Positions 31,001-43,100 of a stretch of 64,000 nt of DNA are shown here, in pieces (the first letter of the stretch is position 1; each line of letters opens with the position of its first letter). The translations under genes and the position numbers were made by a program. The DNA comes from Erpobdella octoculata (taxonomy: Eukaryota; Annelida; Clitellata; Hirudinida; Erpobdellidae), in assembly GCA_963978895.1 (NCBI GenBank), contig OZ022242.1, positions 1,377,819 to 1,441,818 on the forward strand, in the 5' to 3' direction. The notes beneath the pieces are model-generated. The model saw only the letters and a program-made list of their open reading frames with translations, was not told the origin of the DNA and made no database searches.

Positions 31001-34000
31001 CAGTATCAGTGATCGTGCAACGGTTGATTGAAATTGAGAGGCAAGAAGGCCTTACGCCTTATTAATTTATTCAATTATTAATACTAATAATAATAATATA
31101 ATGTAAATTTATATACAAATTTTCGATTTTAGTCATTTATGATATCCAGGTTGTAATAATCACAGAAATAATCAGTGTCGGTTTTCTAATTTTATTTTTA
31201 CTAATAATTTTTTAATAGCAGCTACTGACGCATACCATGCTTTCAATTCATCTGTAAGACCTTCATCCTCGTCTTTCATGGTGCCGACGAAGATCGGCTC
31301 CGGCATGAAACCCGGCCAGGCCAGCATACTTGGCAGACTGGGACACTTCTGGCAAGTGTACCTCAAGATCATGAAGAACTGCTTGTCGCCGAGGCGATCC
31401 ATTAAGAGTCTAAGGCTCTCATTATCCTTGACCTCTCTCATCACTAGACTGCGGTAAAAGTCAAGACATCTTGCCTCTTCGTACGACTCGTAGGTCACAT
31501 TGAAGGAGTCATCGGTCTGGCTTTGATCCGGATAATACATCTCCAGCTGCTCGTTTATGAAGCGGTTCAATATGATTTCAAGTCCATTCCAGCGTTTCAG
31601 GTCGCGAACTTGGCGGCAATAGTCTTCGATTCTATCGGTCGGTTAATTAACTAATAAGGTTATCTAGTCAAAATAACCAGCAGTCTTAAATTAGAATATG
31701 ATCAAAATGAATTAATTTGAAGAAAAAAAATTGTTTACGTACAAGAATTCCTCGCAGGTCCTTTCTTTCGTTTCCGTATGAAATCGCAGCGGGTCAGCTT
31801 CCGCCATCTCCCTGGTAGTCAAACTGGGGCAGAGGCGAGCCACGAATCTGCCCGATGATCGCTTGGCGGACAGAGCTTCGTGAAGACTTGCCTCTAGGAG
31901 TTTCTTCTCTTCTGCAAGAGCCGCTTCTCTGGCCAGTAAAGCCTTGTAGGCAGCGTGCGGAAAGACATTAGGCCTGTCGGCAACCGGGGCGTCCGCCGGC
32001 TGCCGAAGGTCGTAGGCTTTGGACTGCTCCATTTTGATTATGTACTTCAAGCCCTCCATGTTCTTCTTGAAGAGTTTTTCATTGTTGAGCGCATTTGCCG
32101 CTGCTTTGCGTTCGCATAGCTTTCTGGTCGAGTCTGCAACTCTAGGGGATTATGAATGTTTCTAAAATATTTACCATCAAACTATTTAATTTATTTAAAA
32201 ATTGTGTATTTAGATTCATTGCAAAAAGTGCTTACTAGTTAAATTTTTGAATTTAATCTTTTAAATGTTTGCTCAATCAGTAACTCGATCCAAGCCAGCA
32301 GGCTCACGCTTTCAGATCGAGCCCGTGTACCCCATACATACACATGCCAACATCATCACATCACCAACGTTCCTACTAGACCTACTTTCGCCAGCTCTTC
32401 GTCGTTGGCTTCAGGGGTGCCGAAGAAACCAGCTGTTGCGAGGAGCGAGTGCTACTTTTGCGGTGATGACACGTCCAGGTGTACTGGCCGTCGGATGTTC
32501 CCTTCCCTTTCAAGAAATTTTGTCTCCTCTGCTTTAGGATTTCGTACCAATCCGGTGCTATGTCTTTCATTTTCATTTCCTTTTCCGACGTCTTCGGTTC
32601 AGTCGGGTCACATGGCTTGCTGCTTTCTGCTTCTGCTGCTTGTTTACTTTTTTCGTCTTGTTGTCTAGTTTGTTGTAGGTGTGTGCATTTGTGTTAGTGA
32701 GTGCAAGTGGAAGTGTATGTGTATGTATGTGTATGTGTATGTGTGTGTTTGTGTGTATGTGTGTGTGCGTGAGTGCATCTGCTGCTTTGTGGGTGTTTTA
32801 AAGATTGCATAAAAGATGTTAAAAATAAGTTTTGGTATGGTTTTAAAAAAAACTAAATAAAATTTTTCTTTGTTTATAAATTTTTTATTAGCTGAAAAAG
32901 CATTTTTAAACATAATAAAGCAAATATCATCATGTAAAAAAAGTGTACAAACACTATTATTTTAAAATAAAATATTGAATAAAAAAACACTACAAACAAA
33001 TAACATTGAATCCCCCTAAATAAACAAGCAATTTCTTTACCCCAGCCAGCTTACCTCACAGCACCAGGCTCCCTAACCCCCAAATCGTGACCCTTTAACG
33101 CTCTCTCGTTGTCTCTGTCTATCTTTCTTGCCATCTTCTTGAGGATAGCCAGTTCGTCATCAGGGTCTTCCGGTCTCTCTCCAAGATCAATATTCTTCTT
33201 AACCCTTTTCTTTCTGACTGCTGTTACTTTTGCCATCTGCATCTGGACGGTTTTGAATTTTTTTCTGACACTGCGTAGAGGAAGCAGTACCATAAAGTGT
33301 GATTAATACACCCAGGCTTGCTTTAATTTATTATTATAATCAATATTTTGACAGAATTTTTTGTTTGGTTTTAAATAAAACAAATCGTGTGTTAATAAAT
33401 ACGTGGAAAACAGCGGTTTGTTTTGGATTGTTTTGTAACCCGAATGGTTTAATCCGATTTCGGATATGCTTGAGTTAAAGTCTGAACAAGAATCATTTAA
33501 TAGTTTATATAAGTTACATGGAAAACTTTATTATGTCATTTATGTTTTGCCGTAATTAATGTATAAATGTTTGAGGTTCTGTGTGATCGTAATTTAATCG
33601 AGTTTATTCAACAACTATTCTTGATAAATAATCATTTAACATCAACAAACACGCAATATTATATCATAATACCAACACGCCGCTCTTAGCATTATATTCT
33701 CCAGAAAACGTTATTGGAAGCGGGTGCGGCCGGTGCGGCGGCTTCAGCACTTGGCGAACGCCATGGCGACTCCCGGTCACCTCATCATTTGACTGATTGA
33801 GGTCACAGGTCAAGATATCTTCGGAGCAAGGCTGAGAAGACCTCTCTGATTTCAGGAGCTCCTCGCAATCTGCCGGTAATTTGAGAGCGAGTGTCTGTGT
33901 ACGTAGGTTTACGTCTGTGTGTGCGTGTCGTATAGGTTGTGCGTGCGTGTGTGTGTGTCTTCATGTCTGAGAGAGTGTGCGTGCGTTAAGAGTGGATGTG

Positions 34001-37000
34001 TGATGTGTGTGACATCCTGACGCATGAGAATGAAATAGTTCAGCCGACAGACAGATTGTTTGTGGAGGCAACAAAATCAATGCTTAACAGATTTTCGTTC
34101 GAATAAGCATGAAACATAAAAAATATTATACAGGAATGAAGAAAAAAAACGATATAAAATCTCAATAAAAAGTAGAGCCTCCTCTACCAACCCAGGTTGT
34201 AGAAATGTTTTTTGAAAGATTCGTAAATCATCCAAGTTGCAGTCGTACTGTCGTCGCTTGCCCCTTTCAATCGACAATTTTTAAGTGCTTATTTAGTTTA
34301 AATATGTTTAAAAAAATAGAATAATTCATCATCATCATCATCATCGTCGTTACTCCAGCACCAGCACAATCATCATCGTCGTCGTCCTCATCATCATTTG
34401 TTATGTCAATCAAATTACTGAGCAGTCATTAGAACAAGCCTCTAACAGTGAAAACAAAACAAATTGATATATTGTTACGATATTGACAACCGTATTTGGG
34501 TTCTCCTAGAATGATTTTATAATTCATAGTAAGTAATAATAAATGACGACTATATCTCTACACTTTTTCTTTTCTCAGACAGGCTCGTGTCTAGGGACTT
34601 CAAAAAACGGGGAAAAAATGTTATAAAATGGGCATAGATTGTAAAAAAAATCCCCCAATACATTACGAAATCATAACAAAATCTTCAGAAAAACGTTTGA
34701 TAAAACCTGCAGTTGAATTGTTTTCATGAAGGTCTCCATAGAGCATCTTCTTTTGTAACTGATTGTCGAGGTGGTCGGCTATGAACCTGTACTCAAATAG
34801 GTAGGTAAGTTGGTTGACGTGGGTGAGTAGACACTAGACACGCGAACGGCGGTTAGATACACCCGGTTATAAGAATGGTTGATTATATGGGTAGAAAAAT
34901 TATGAGTGAACTACCCAAATTTATGAAAAATTAAAACCCGGACCGCAACCCAGACCTGAATTATTGAAAAAATAAAAAATAAAAGTTAGAAAAGTGCTCG
35001 AACCCGATCCCGGATGTTTGTCAACAATAAAACTTCAACTCAACTTGGAAAAATTAAAATTCTAACTCGGAATTTTTCATTATTTTGTTACACTTACTAA
35101 AATCTAACCAGTATGAGAAAACCGATTTCAGGCGAGTTATAATTTCAGAGGCAACAACTTTTTCAATGTCCCTACAATCGATTTCGTCGTGGTTCTTAAA
35201 TAAATGGTGCCAGTGAATAGTCTGCTTGAGTGGAAATATGGTGGTTGCTTCTTAAGCAGTTAAATAAAACCAATTTAAGTCTAACTTGTAAAAGTTTTTT
35301 GTCGACGGCGTCTTCCTCACTGCTTGCATGATCTCACACAACAGAGGTCTCAGCTCTCCTTGCTCTAAGATCTCCTTGAGCCGGCAAGAGAACTCTTGCG
35401 TTCGACAACGACTGTCGCTACGACGGCTACCCTGACTAGCCGTCCCTGGCCGCTGCTGGTGCGCCATCTTTTCTTTCTGGTCGCTGGGATATTCATCTAC
35501 GTTGCCGCTCTCTTCCTCCTCCTCGCATGATTCCATACAGACCGTTTCTTCTTCTTCTTCGTCGTCGTCTTTGCTTCTGCTCAGAATGGCAGAAATGATA
35601 AAAAAAAACTTCAATGTTGTACAAAAATGATTCTAACTTGTCGGTTGGCTGTCAGAAGAATGATGCTTATATATGAGGTCCACACAAAAACTGAATTTTT
35701 ACCTCCCATGTCCAATAGACAAATTTCAAATTTTGAAAATCATGGGAAGCAGATTCCCCACCTGTCTCCCTAGTTTACGTTCCTGTTGTCCATATAAGTC
35801 TACATAGGGGCAGATCTCCCCCTTGAAAACGTCCACGACATGATATACACACCCATCTATAGAAATAGCTGCTACAAAGTAGGTATATAAACACTGTGGT
35901 GGTGACCCCGTATCCTTCCATGTGGGCGTAATAAACGCGTAACCTCTTGAAACTGAATTCCGACGGCATTATATATATGTTAGTTATTTATTCGACATAG
36001 CTGCACACAACCCGAATTTTTGTTTCGAATTTGTTTTAAACGTTTTTATTATTATGAACAGTGTTGTGATATTATTCTAATTATCAGCTTCACTTGTTTG
36101 ATGTCGGTTGTTGTTTAGTCTGAATCTGACGGCCAGTTTTTTTAGCTAACTAACCGCAGTTAGAGATCTGAAACTTTCAGAATAAACTTAAAATCACTGA
36201 CAGAACGTTATTTATTATACTTCTGTTGTTCCCCATGTATACACTTTGGCCTAACCCCTCGTAAATGAAATATCTCTGGCCGTCAAGAAAAAGTAGGAAA
36301 TCATAGAACTTTGTTCAAACACGTAAACATACATACAAGTAAACACACGCACAAACATACAAGTAAACAGACACACACACACACACCTCAACAGAGGCAT
36401 CTAAATAAACTTACTTCCAGCACGGCTCCTCCAGTTGTTTTGACCTCATGACGCTTCCTTCCAACCATTCCTCTGTTCGATGCTTCCTACGCAGTCTCTC
36501 CGCTCTCTTCGAATCGTTCTCAGCAGTTTCAACAACAACCGACCAGCTCTTAACTTTGAACTCTTCTTCAGTCCTGATCTTTTTATCTCGATCCTTCTGG
36601 GCGTCTCTTTCCTCTTTTTCGGCAACAAGCTGCATGACATCTGTTCTTATTTTATCCCTGGCTTTCCTGTCGACGGACCTTACTGAGCAGAATCTACTCT
36701 TTTGAACCTGATTCACAATCGAGGCGTCCTCTCTCAGGCTAGAGTTCTTTTCAATCTTAGAAGTGATTTCTTCTCGACTTTTCGTCCTGCCGAGATGAAT
36801 ACTGGGACCGAGCTGTGGCGGAAGCTTTCTCTTCTGCTTATCGGCTAAGTACACGGCGCCGAAAGACAGGATGCTGTTGGCAGCTTGTGGATTGGACCTG
36901 CTGAACGCCACGCTCTGGGAGGGCGACCTGAAGTCGGTGTCGAGGTAGTGGTAGAGGCTGATGGTTGACGGCTTCTGAAGTCTCATCACTTTTTGGAGTC

Positions 37001-37325
37001 TCAAGAGGTTAACAGAAGTGCTGATGAAATTTTAATTTTATGATCGGGTTCACAATTAGAATGGTTTAATTTTAATTGATAAATTAAATTATTTTTCGAC
37101 AAACTCGTTTTATTTTTGGCATTTTTAAAAATAACGTACAGTTTTCTACATATTGTGTTTTAAGACTGAATTAGCAAATATAATAAGTCAATAGATGGTA
37201 TATTGTTTGTTGATTTTAATTATTATATTTTTAAATGAAATTCTTGAAATGAATAAACAGTTTTTGATTTGAGAATTGCAAATGCGTTTCTCGGTGGTTT
37301 TTAATGCAACATTTATATGAGATGA

Positions 37326-37415
<90 letters not shown>

Positions 37416-37432
37416 CATCATTATTTTTTTTA

Positions 37433-37467
<35 letters not shown>

Positions 37468-38073
37468 CATCATCATCATTATTTTTTTTTAATTATTATT
37501 ATTATTATTATTATTATTGTACAGCATAGGACATAGGTAGAACACAGCAGAAACCCCAACAACCCTGGCAATAATGTCCGTCCATCATAAAGTCAACATC
37601 AAGCTTCTTATGTGAAACGACACAATAATAACCTCGTATGAACTTCTTTTTTATTAGGAATTCGATGACTCAGAAATATTCTTCTTAAAACTGAAAGTCT
37701 CTATAAAAATAACTTGCAATACAAATATTTCCCCACTCTATTCTCTTAGGCTCACTTGGATTAGTAAAATTCATCCGCGAGTTTACAACAGCCATCCGCA
37801 TCCAATTTCGCTGTTTTTAATTTAGTAAAAACTGTCTAATCTAATTCGATGAAATATTATATATATACAAGTTTCAAAAATAAATATATAATTATTTACA
37901 TACGACGAAATATTTAAAATAAAAGTTTCAAAAATAAATATAATTATTTACATAGAGGCCCCGGCTGGTCTACCGAGAAATATATCGCTGGTCTGCAGGT
38001 CAAGCATGCTCTGCGATTGATACTCCAGTGAGCCGACGAGCCCGAGCGCAGCAGCCTCTTCGACCATTTCCAT
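28007..38073 (-). CDS. Large coiled-coil/acidic protein, unknown family (11 exons)
   Basis: Predicted 1361-residue intracellular protein. Exons: 38073-37952, 37020-36415, 35576-35286, 34263-34192, 33270-33055, 32664-32386, 32141-31743, 31631-31236, 30966-30498, 30177-29043, 28107-28007. All junctions keep frame, and introns 1-8 are all phase 2. The start MEMVEEAAALGL has an in-frame stop upstream; stop at 28007-28009. No signal peptide or membrane segment. Residues about 180-240 are Lys/Glu/Arg-rich, 244-270 are acidic (DDDEEEEE), about 530-660 are helical with heptad-like Ala/Leu/Lys/Glu, and the long exon 10 (951-1328) is Ser/Pro-rich with PPPPP. I recognise no catalytic domain. The composition suggests a cytoskeletal or ciliary scaffold, which is only a guess. 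The 72-bp exon 4 is optional, because exon 3 also joins exon 5 in frame. The donor of exon 9 (TCG|GTTGGC) is weak. Confidence 0.75.
28254..28687. repeat. (ATTC)n microsatellite in the last intron
   Basis: About 100 ATTC units with a few ATCC and GTTC variants at the right end, inside the last intron of the 11-exon gene. Same motif and strand as the 12.5-kb array. Confidence 0.97.
36322..36390. repeat. CA-rich simple repeat
   Basis: acacacacac-type sequence in intron 2 of the 11-exon gene, just below the exon 2 donor. Confidence 0.8.
37329..37518. repeat. (ATT)n microsatellite with interruptions
   Basis: Several ATT runs separated by CATCATC and T-rich interruptions, in intron 1 of the 11-exon gene. 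Confidence 0.95.
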
Positions 38074-38302
38074 AAGAGTTGAATATTCGATCAAACAATC
38101 GCTTTTATTTTATTTAATTTTTTTTGACACAATTTAATTTTAATAGCCAACGATCATGGAAATGTAAAATAATTCCATGCAAGCTCTTCGTTTCCCCGGA
38201 CGATTTTAAAAAATAAAAACAAAAGTCTGTTTATTCGTGACGATTTGGAGACGTGACAAAAATCAGGGATGTGCCGCTCGCTCGATGCGATTATTTTACA
38301 AA

Positions 38303-38465
38303 CCGGTCTTACGTGATACGAATATTCGGAAACCGGACTTGAGCGACGTGAATGTTTAGAACCCAGACTAGATGAGGTTAAAGTTCAGAAATCAGTCTTA
38401 AGGTGGGGTGAATGTTCAGAAATCAGTCTTAGGTGAGGTGAATATTGAGAGACCAGTCTTAGAGT
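38303..38465. repeat. 30-bp tandem repeat, about 5 copies
   Basis: Diverged units like tcagtcttaggtgaggtgaa + tattcagaaa follow each other just upstream of the 11-exon gene. Confidence 0.75.
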
Positions 38466-38755
38466 CCATCATATGGTCTAAGACTTAGCGACGAAAATAC
38501 CGCGGCCAAACATTCTTCGTCCATTGCGTGATAACTTAAACAGTTGCTGACAGTCATGTGAAAGTAAACTCAACAAATATAAGCGAATCACTCAAAATAC
38601 AAGCGTAAACAAACTAACAAAAAACACAAATACTACAAAGCAACCGTGTAATACAAAACCATAACAACCACCACCATAACCACTTCGTCATCGTTATCAT
38701 AATCATCATCATTTTCACCATTATGGCCACCAGGTTTTCATTAAAACTTACCGCT

Positions 38756-38850
38756 ATACCGTTGCCAGTGCTGTGGTTTAGCGGTAAGGCGTTCGCCTGT
38801 AGACCTGAAGGTAGGCAGTTCGAATCCTACCGAAGTAGGTAGGGGACTAG

Positions 38851-38890
<40 letters not shown>
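38756..38890 (+). mobile_element. tRNA-derived SINE with (AT)n tail
   Basis: A-box tggtttagcggtaaggcg and B-box gttcgaatcct, spaced as in a tRNA, with a paired T-arm (ggtagg / cctacc). The would-be acceptor ends do not pair, so it is not a functional tRNA. It is followed by an AT microsatellite at 38854-38889. The tail and lack of an acceptor stem point to a short retroposon. Confidence 0.55.
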
Positions 38891-40118
38891 TGGTGGACCC
38901 ATAAGTGATGAATAGTAGCGGTTTGACTGTTTGAAGAGAAACAAAATATTTAAAAACAAATAGGACAAAAAATATAAAAAAATAGGAATAAAATATAAAA
39001 AAACAAAACAGCAAAAATATTTCTTTTGAATAGAAATAAATAAAATATCAAAAACAAAATTATTTGTATTAATAACTCATTTAAAATTCACAATTTAATA
39101 GAAAAAAAACTGACTGAAGATGTCATGAGTCAAAGGCTGACAGAACAAATATAACATATAGCAAACATAAACTATTACGTTGCTATTAGATTAGAGTAAC
39201 TAGATCCCAACTAGAAATACAGATGTCTAATACATATGTAACTAGGTCACTAGCAGAGATAAACAGGTCACCAACATGAACGGCTTAGCCACTACCTCAA
39301 GACTACAGGTTACCAATATAAGTAACTAGGCTACTGCAGCGAGTAGACAAAAACAGGTACATCATTACCACAAGTAAGCAGGTAAGCAATGTCATCATCA
39401 CATGTAAGCAGGTCAGCAATGTCATCATTACCAGAAGTAAGCAGGTCAGCAATGTCATCATCACAAGTATGCAGGTCTCTAACATTAAACAATCCAACTG
39501 CAATCATGAAGAGTCAAATCTTCAACGTAAGCACCATAGACAGTTATGCCTTCGGCGGCAACAAAAATATCTCTCAAAGTTCACAGATTTAAACACATAA
39601 TGGTCCACAGTTTAAACAGAAAATGAGCATAGGTTATCTGGAAATATATTTCATTTATTACTCTAATAATTTTAAAAAAATATCTTAAAATAAAAATAGA
39701 ACAATCAAAGAGAGCAAAAACTCAAAAAAAAACATTAAAAATGCATTTGATTAACAAAAATTATGCAAAACACCTGCCAATGAAATAAGCTACTATAAAA
39801 ACAAGTGGACCCTGAGCAGGAACAATCCAGGCACTTATTTCGCGTAATAACTATAACGCCGAGACGAAAACAGCTGACAGCAACGAGGCTTCATTAGCAT
39901 AAAGAAACCAAAACCAGTGGAAAGTTTAGGTGTACACACACAAATATAGATATATATACACACACGCAAAAAAGGCAACCAAAATACGAAACCAGCTTGC
40001 TTAACAAAAATCCTGACAAAAATTAAAATACACAAAAAAAAGAGAGATCGTAACGAGATAAACACAGATGCGACAAGCCCGACGAAGCAGAGCAGAAGCG
40101 AAACCGAGAGTGCAGACG
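38891..40118. other. Intergenic DNA
   Basis: A/T-rich, with a tandem repeat at 39370-39480 (listed separately). The right part should include the 3' untranslated region of the ADAM-like gene. No canonical poly(A) signal stood out. Confidence 0.4.
39365..39482. repeat. 33-bp tandem repeat, about 3.5 copies
   Basis: Units like aagcaggtcagcaatgtcat + catcaccagaagt. Small local minisatellite. Confidence 0.75.
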
Positions 40119-43100
40119 TCAGCGGTCGGAAAGTAACCAGACGACGGGGTTTTCCCGGAAGCTCCGATTGCAGTCCGGCGCTACCTCGTAGAGTTTTTCA
40201 GAATACTTTTTGCCGGCCGAACGAGACGCTGGTCGGGGAGCAAAGTCCTCGGAGAGACGTCCTGTGAGGAGGCATATTAATAACTTCACGATAGCGATAA
40301 TGAACTTATTAAGTTCAATTGAGTTAATTTATTAATTTATGCTAATGCTCATCATTGGAGCCGGAGGATGCAGGAAGAGATGCGTCATGCCTCATTAACA
40401 TAAATTATAATGCCAACATCTGGAAGTCATTTCATAGGTCGGAAGAAAAAGGGGGAGGGATCATTCGATCTTGGAACATGCACTGCAGCAGCAGAAATTG
40501 AACTCTTGACATGCCGATTGATGCACGTCCCGAATCAAATGCTATTCGCTCAACTCAAGCCATCCCTTTACAACAATGAGATTTAGCTATAAAAATTACT
40601 ATGATCGTCATCGCCGAAAATGCCGTCACCTTTTCCCTTTCCTCCGCTGTGTCGCCACTTTCAGCTGTCGACGTGACGGGCTCAATGCCGAACCTCATCT
40701 GATACTTGTAGTCTCTGGAAATATGGATCAAAATTATCTCATTCGTTCAATCCACTGGAAGAATAATTTTCTTGGTTAAGATGAACCATCAAAACTTTCA
40801 ACTCTATCAGCCATCCCCTCATCATCATCATCATCACCGCTATCGCAACCATTGTCAACATCATCATCGTTATCAGGAATAATCTTACCAGCATCAGCAT
40901 CATCATCAGTAATATCCTCATCATCATCATCACCGCTATCCCAACTATCATCAACACCATCAATGTCATCATCATCATCATCAAGAATATCCTCCTCATC
41001 ATCATCACTACCGCGATCCCAACCACCATCAACACCACCCGGATGAAAACATCGAGATACGAGCCTGTACGAAGGCATGCTTCCGAACGACACGAGGGTC
41101 TTCTTCTTCCTCGCCACGGAAGCAGGACAAAGGTCGCCGCCACCGCTGCTCTCCGCTCCCGGTTCCGAGACTCTCCGCTCCCTGTTTCTGCCGTGCCGCC
41201 GCTTCCCGTCGAGCGGCTTTTCGGGCCAGCGCGTCTTGGACGTCCGGAGCGGCTTTTGAGTCCGTCGGCTGTACGAAAAGTTACCAAAAATATTTAATGG
41301 ACATTGAATAATAAAAAGACTCAATTCAACTGGAAAAAAATCAATAAAGTTAAAAAAAATTAATAATTATCGTTTTAATTTCTATTACCGTTAACGAAAT
41401 AATCAATTCAATAAACCATCCCAACGTTTAAAAGTGAATTACTAACTAATAAATATTCTAATCATGAAATTAGCCAGGTTAGGCTACATGTACAAGAGAG
41501 AGGATTTGATTCGGGTGGCTCGTATTTATCGGAGCACCTCGCGACGTAAACGGAAATTAAACGACTCACGCGTACTGGATGAAGTAAACTATGAAAGCAG
41601 CGGAGAACGCGAAGCAGACGACGACGAAAGCCGGAGACACGACTAGGGACGGCGAAACAAAGGCAGGTGGCGTCGGACGAAGGGTCGTCGGCGGTCGAAG
41701 CAGCGAAGGAGGAAGAGGAGATGCTTCAAAGCCAGAAGCTGAAAACAAACGACAGATTATATTATATTCTTAGACTACCATTACGTCGCAAGCATTCCAG
41801 TGATATTACTCGTATTCGCCTCGGAAACGCCCCTGGAAAAGTCCGCAGCGGAAATATGGAAGTTACCGGACATGCCATAGCGTCGGAGATCCAAGAGCTG
41901 GCAGTCACTGGAAGCTACGAGAAAGTCTTGACAGGGGCAGGTTGAGAATAGATGGAGCTGATCGGGCGTCTGATTTGAAGGTTCGTTTGATAGAAAGTGA
42001 TGCAAAAAAAAAAAATTAGTCAGCTTAGAAAACAATAAAACTCTTATGTGATGAGTATAATAATCCCCTCCCACTCAGCCACAGTCTGACACCTCGAACA
42101 CAGACCAAACACACGCACCTTACAAAGTTGACAACAATCCGCTATTTGATGGCAGGATACGAGCATGCACGTCTCCGCGTCGCAGCACTTTTCCAACTCC
42201 ACGCAAATCCCGCTCTGAAACGATAGAGAGAGATACGAAAATGAAAACTCAAACAAAACAGAAAAACCAATCGAGCTTCCCATTGAAGAACAACAACAAA
42301 AAACACTTGTTTTATCATTCATTCAACAACCAAGAAGAATGAATTCTTACAACGTAGCAAGCTCAAAAATATTTCCTCATCTACAATTAAGTTTTACAGC
42401 AACTTTAAAAGTTAATTAACTTATTTATAACCTGCCGAAACCTGTATTGCTACTGTAACCAAAAAAAAATGTAGATTTCGGCTTATTCTTCTTTAAAAAC
42501 GACAGGAGTTTCAAACGAGTTCGGACGACACGGCTCACCTCGGAGGAAGCAGATGCGAGATCGTCATCATCACCATCACCGCAGTCGCACTGCTCTCCCC
42601 TCTCGATTATCCCGTTGCCGCACCTCTGGTGGAATGGAGGACTCTTCCAAATTTATAGGAGAAAAAAAAATCATTAATTATTTTTAAAATAGTTTTTTTT
42701 AATTATTTTTAAAATAGTTTTTTTAATTATTTTTAAAATAGTTTTTTTGAATTATTTTTAAAATAGTTTTTTTGAATTATTTTTAAAATAGTTTTTTTTA
42801 ATTATTTTTAAAATAGTTTTTTTTAATTATTTTTAAAATAGTTACCGTACACAATAATACACGCATTTACATTTATTACCAGCAGATATGCAAACAACTC
42901 CCTACAACATATACACATATTACTGACAAACAACTCCTTACAACATATACACAAACACACATACACACACACATAACAAAAACACGTTTACACACAACTC
43001 ACTTCAACATGCACACATCAACACACAACACTCCGCAATGTACACACACACACACACTTACATTGAATTCCCTATAATTAAAACACATTTAAAACATAAA

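Noticed and set aside
30998..31030. Possible second copy of the MITE end (tcagtgatcgtgc)
   Set aside because: Only about 11 bases match, in the wrong layout, with no partner end or target duplication.
40776..41038. Poly-Asp extension of the ADAM-like cytoplasmic tail
   Set aside because: It is a GAT microsatellite. The spliced route to 40261-40119 keeps phase and gives a normal coding sequence with a stop.
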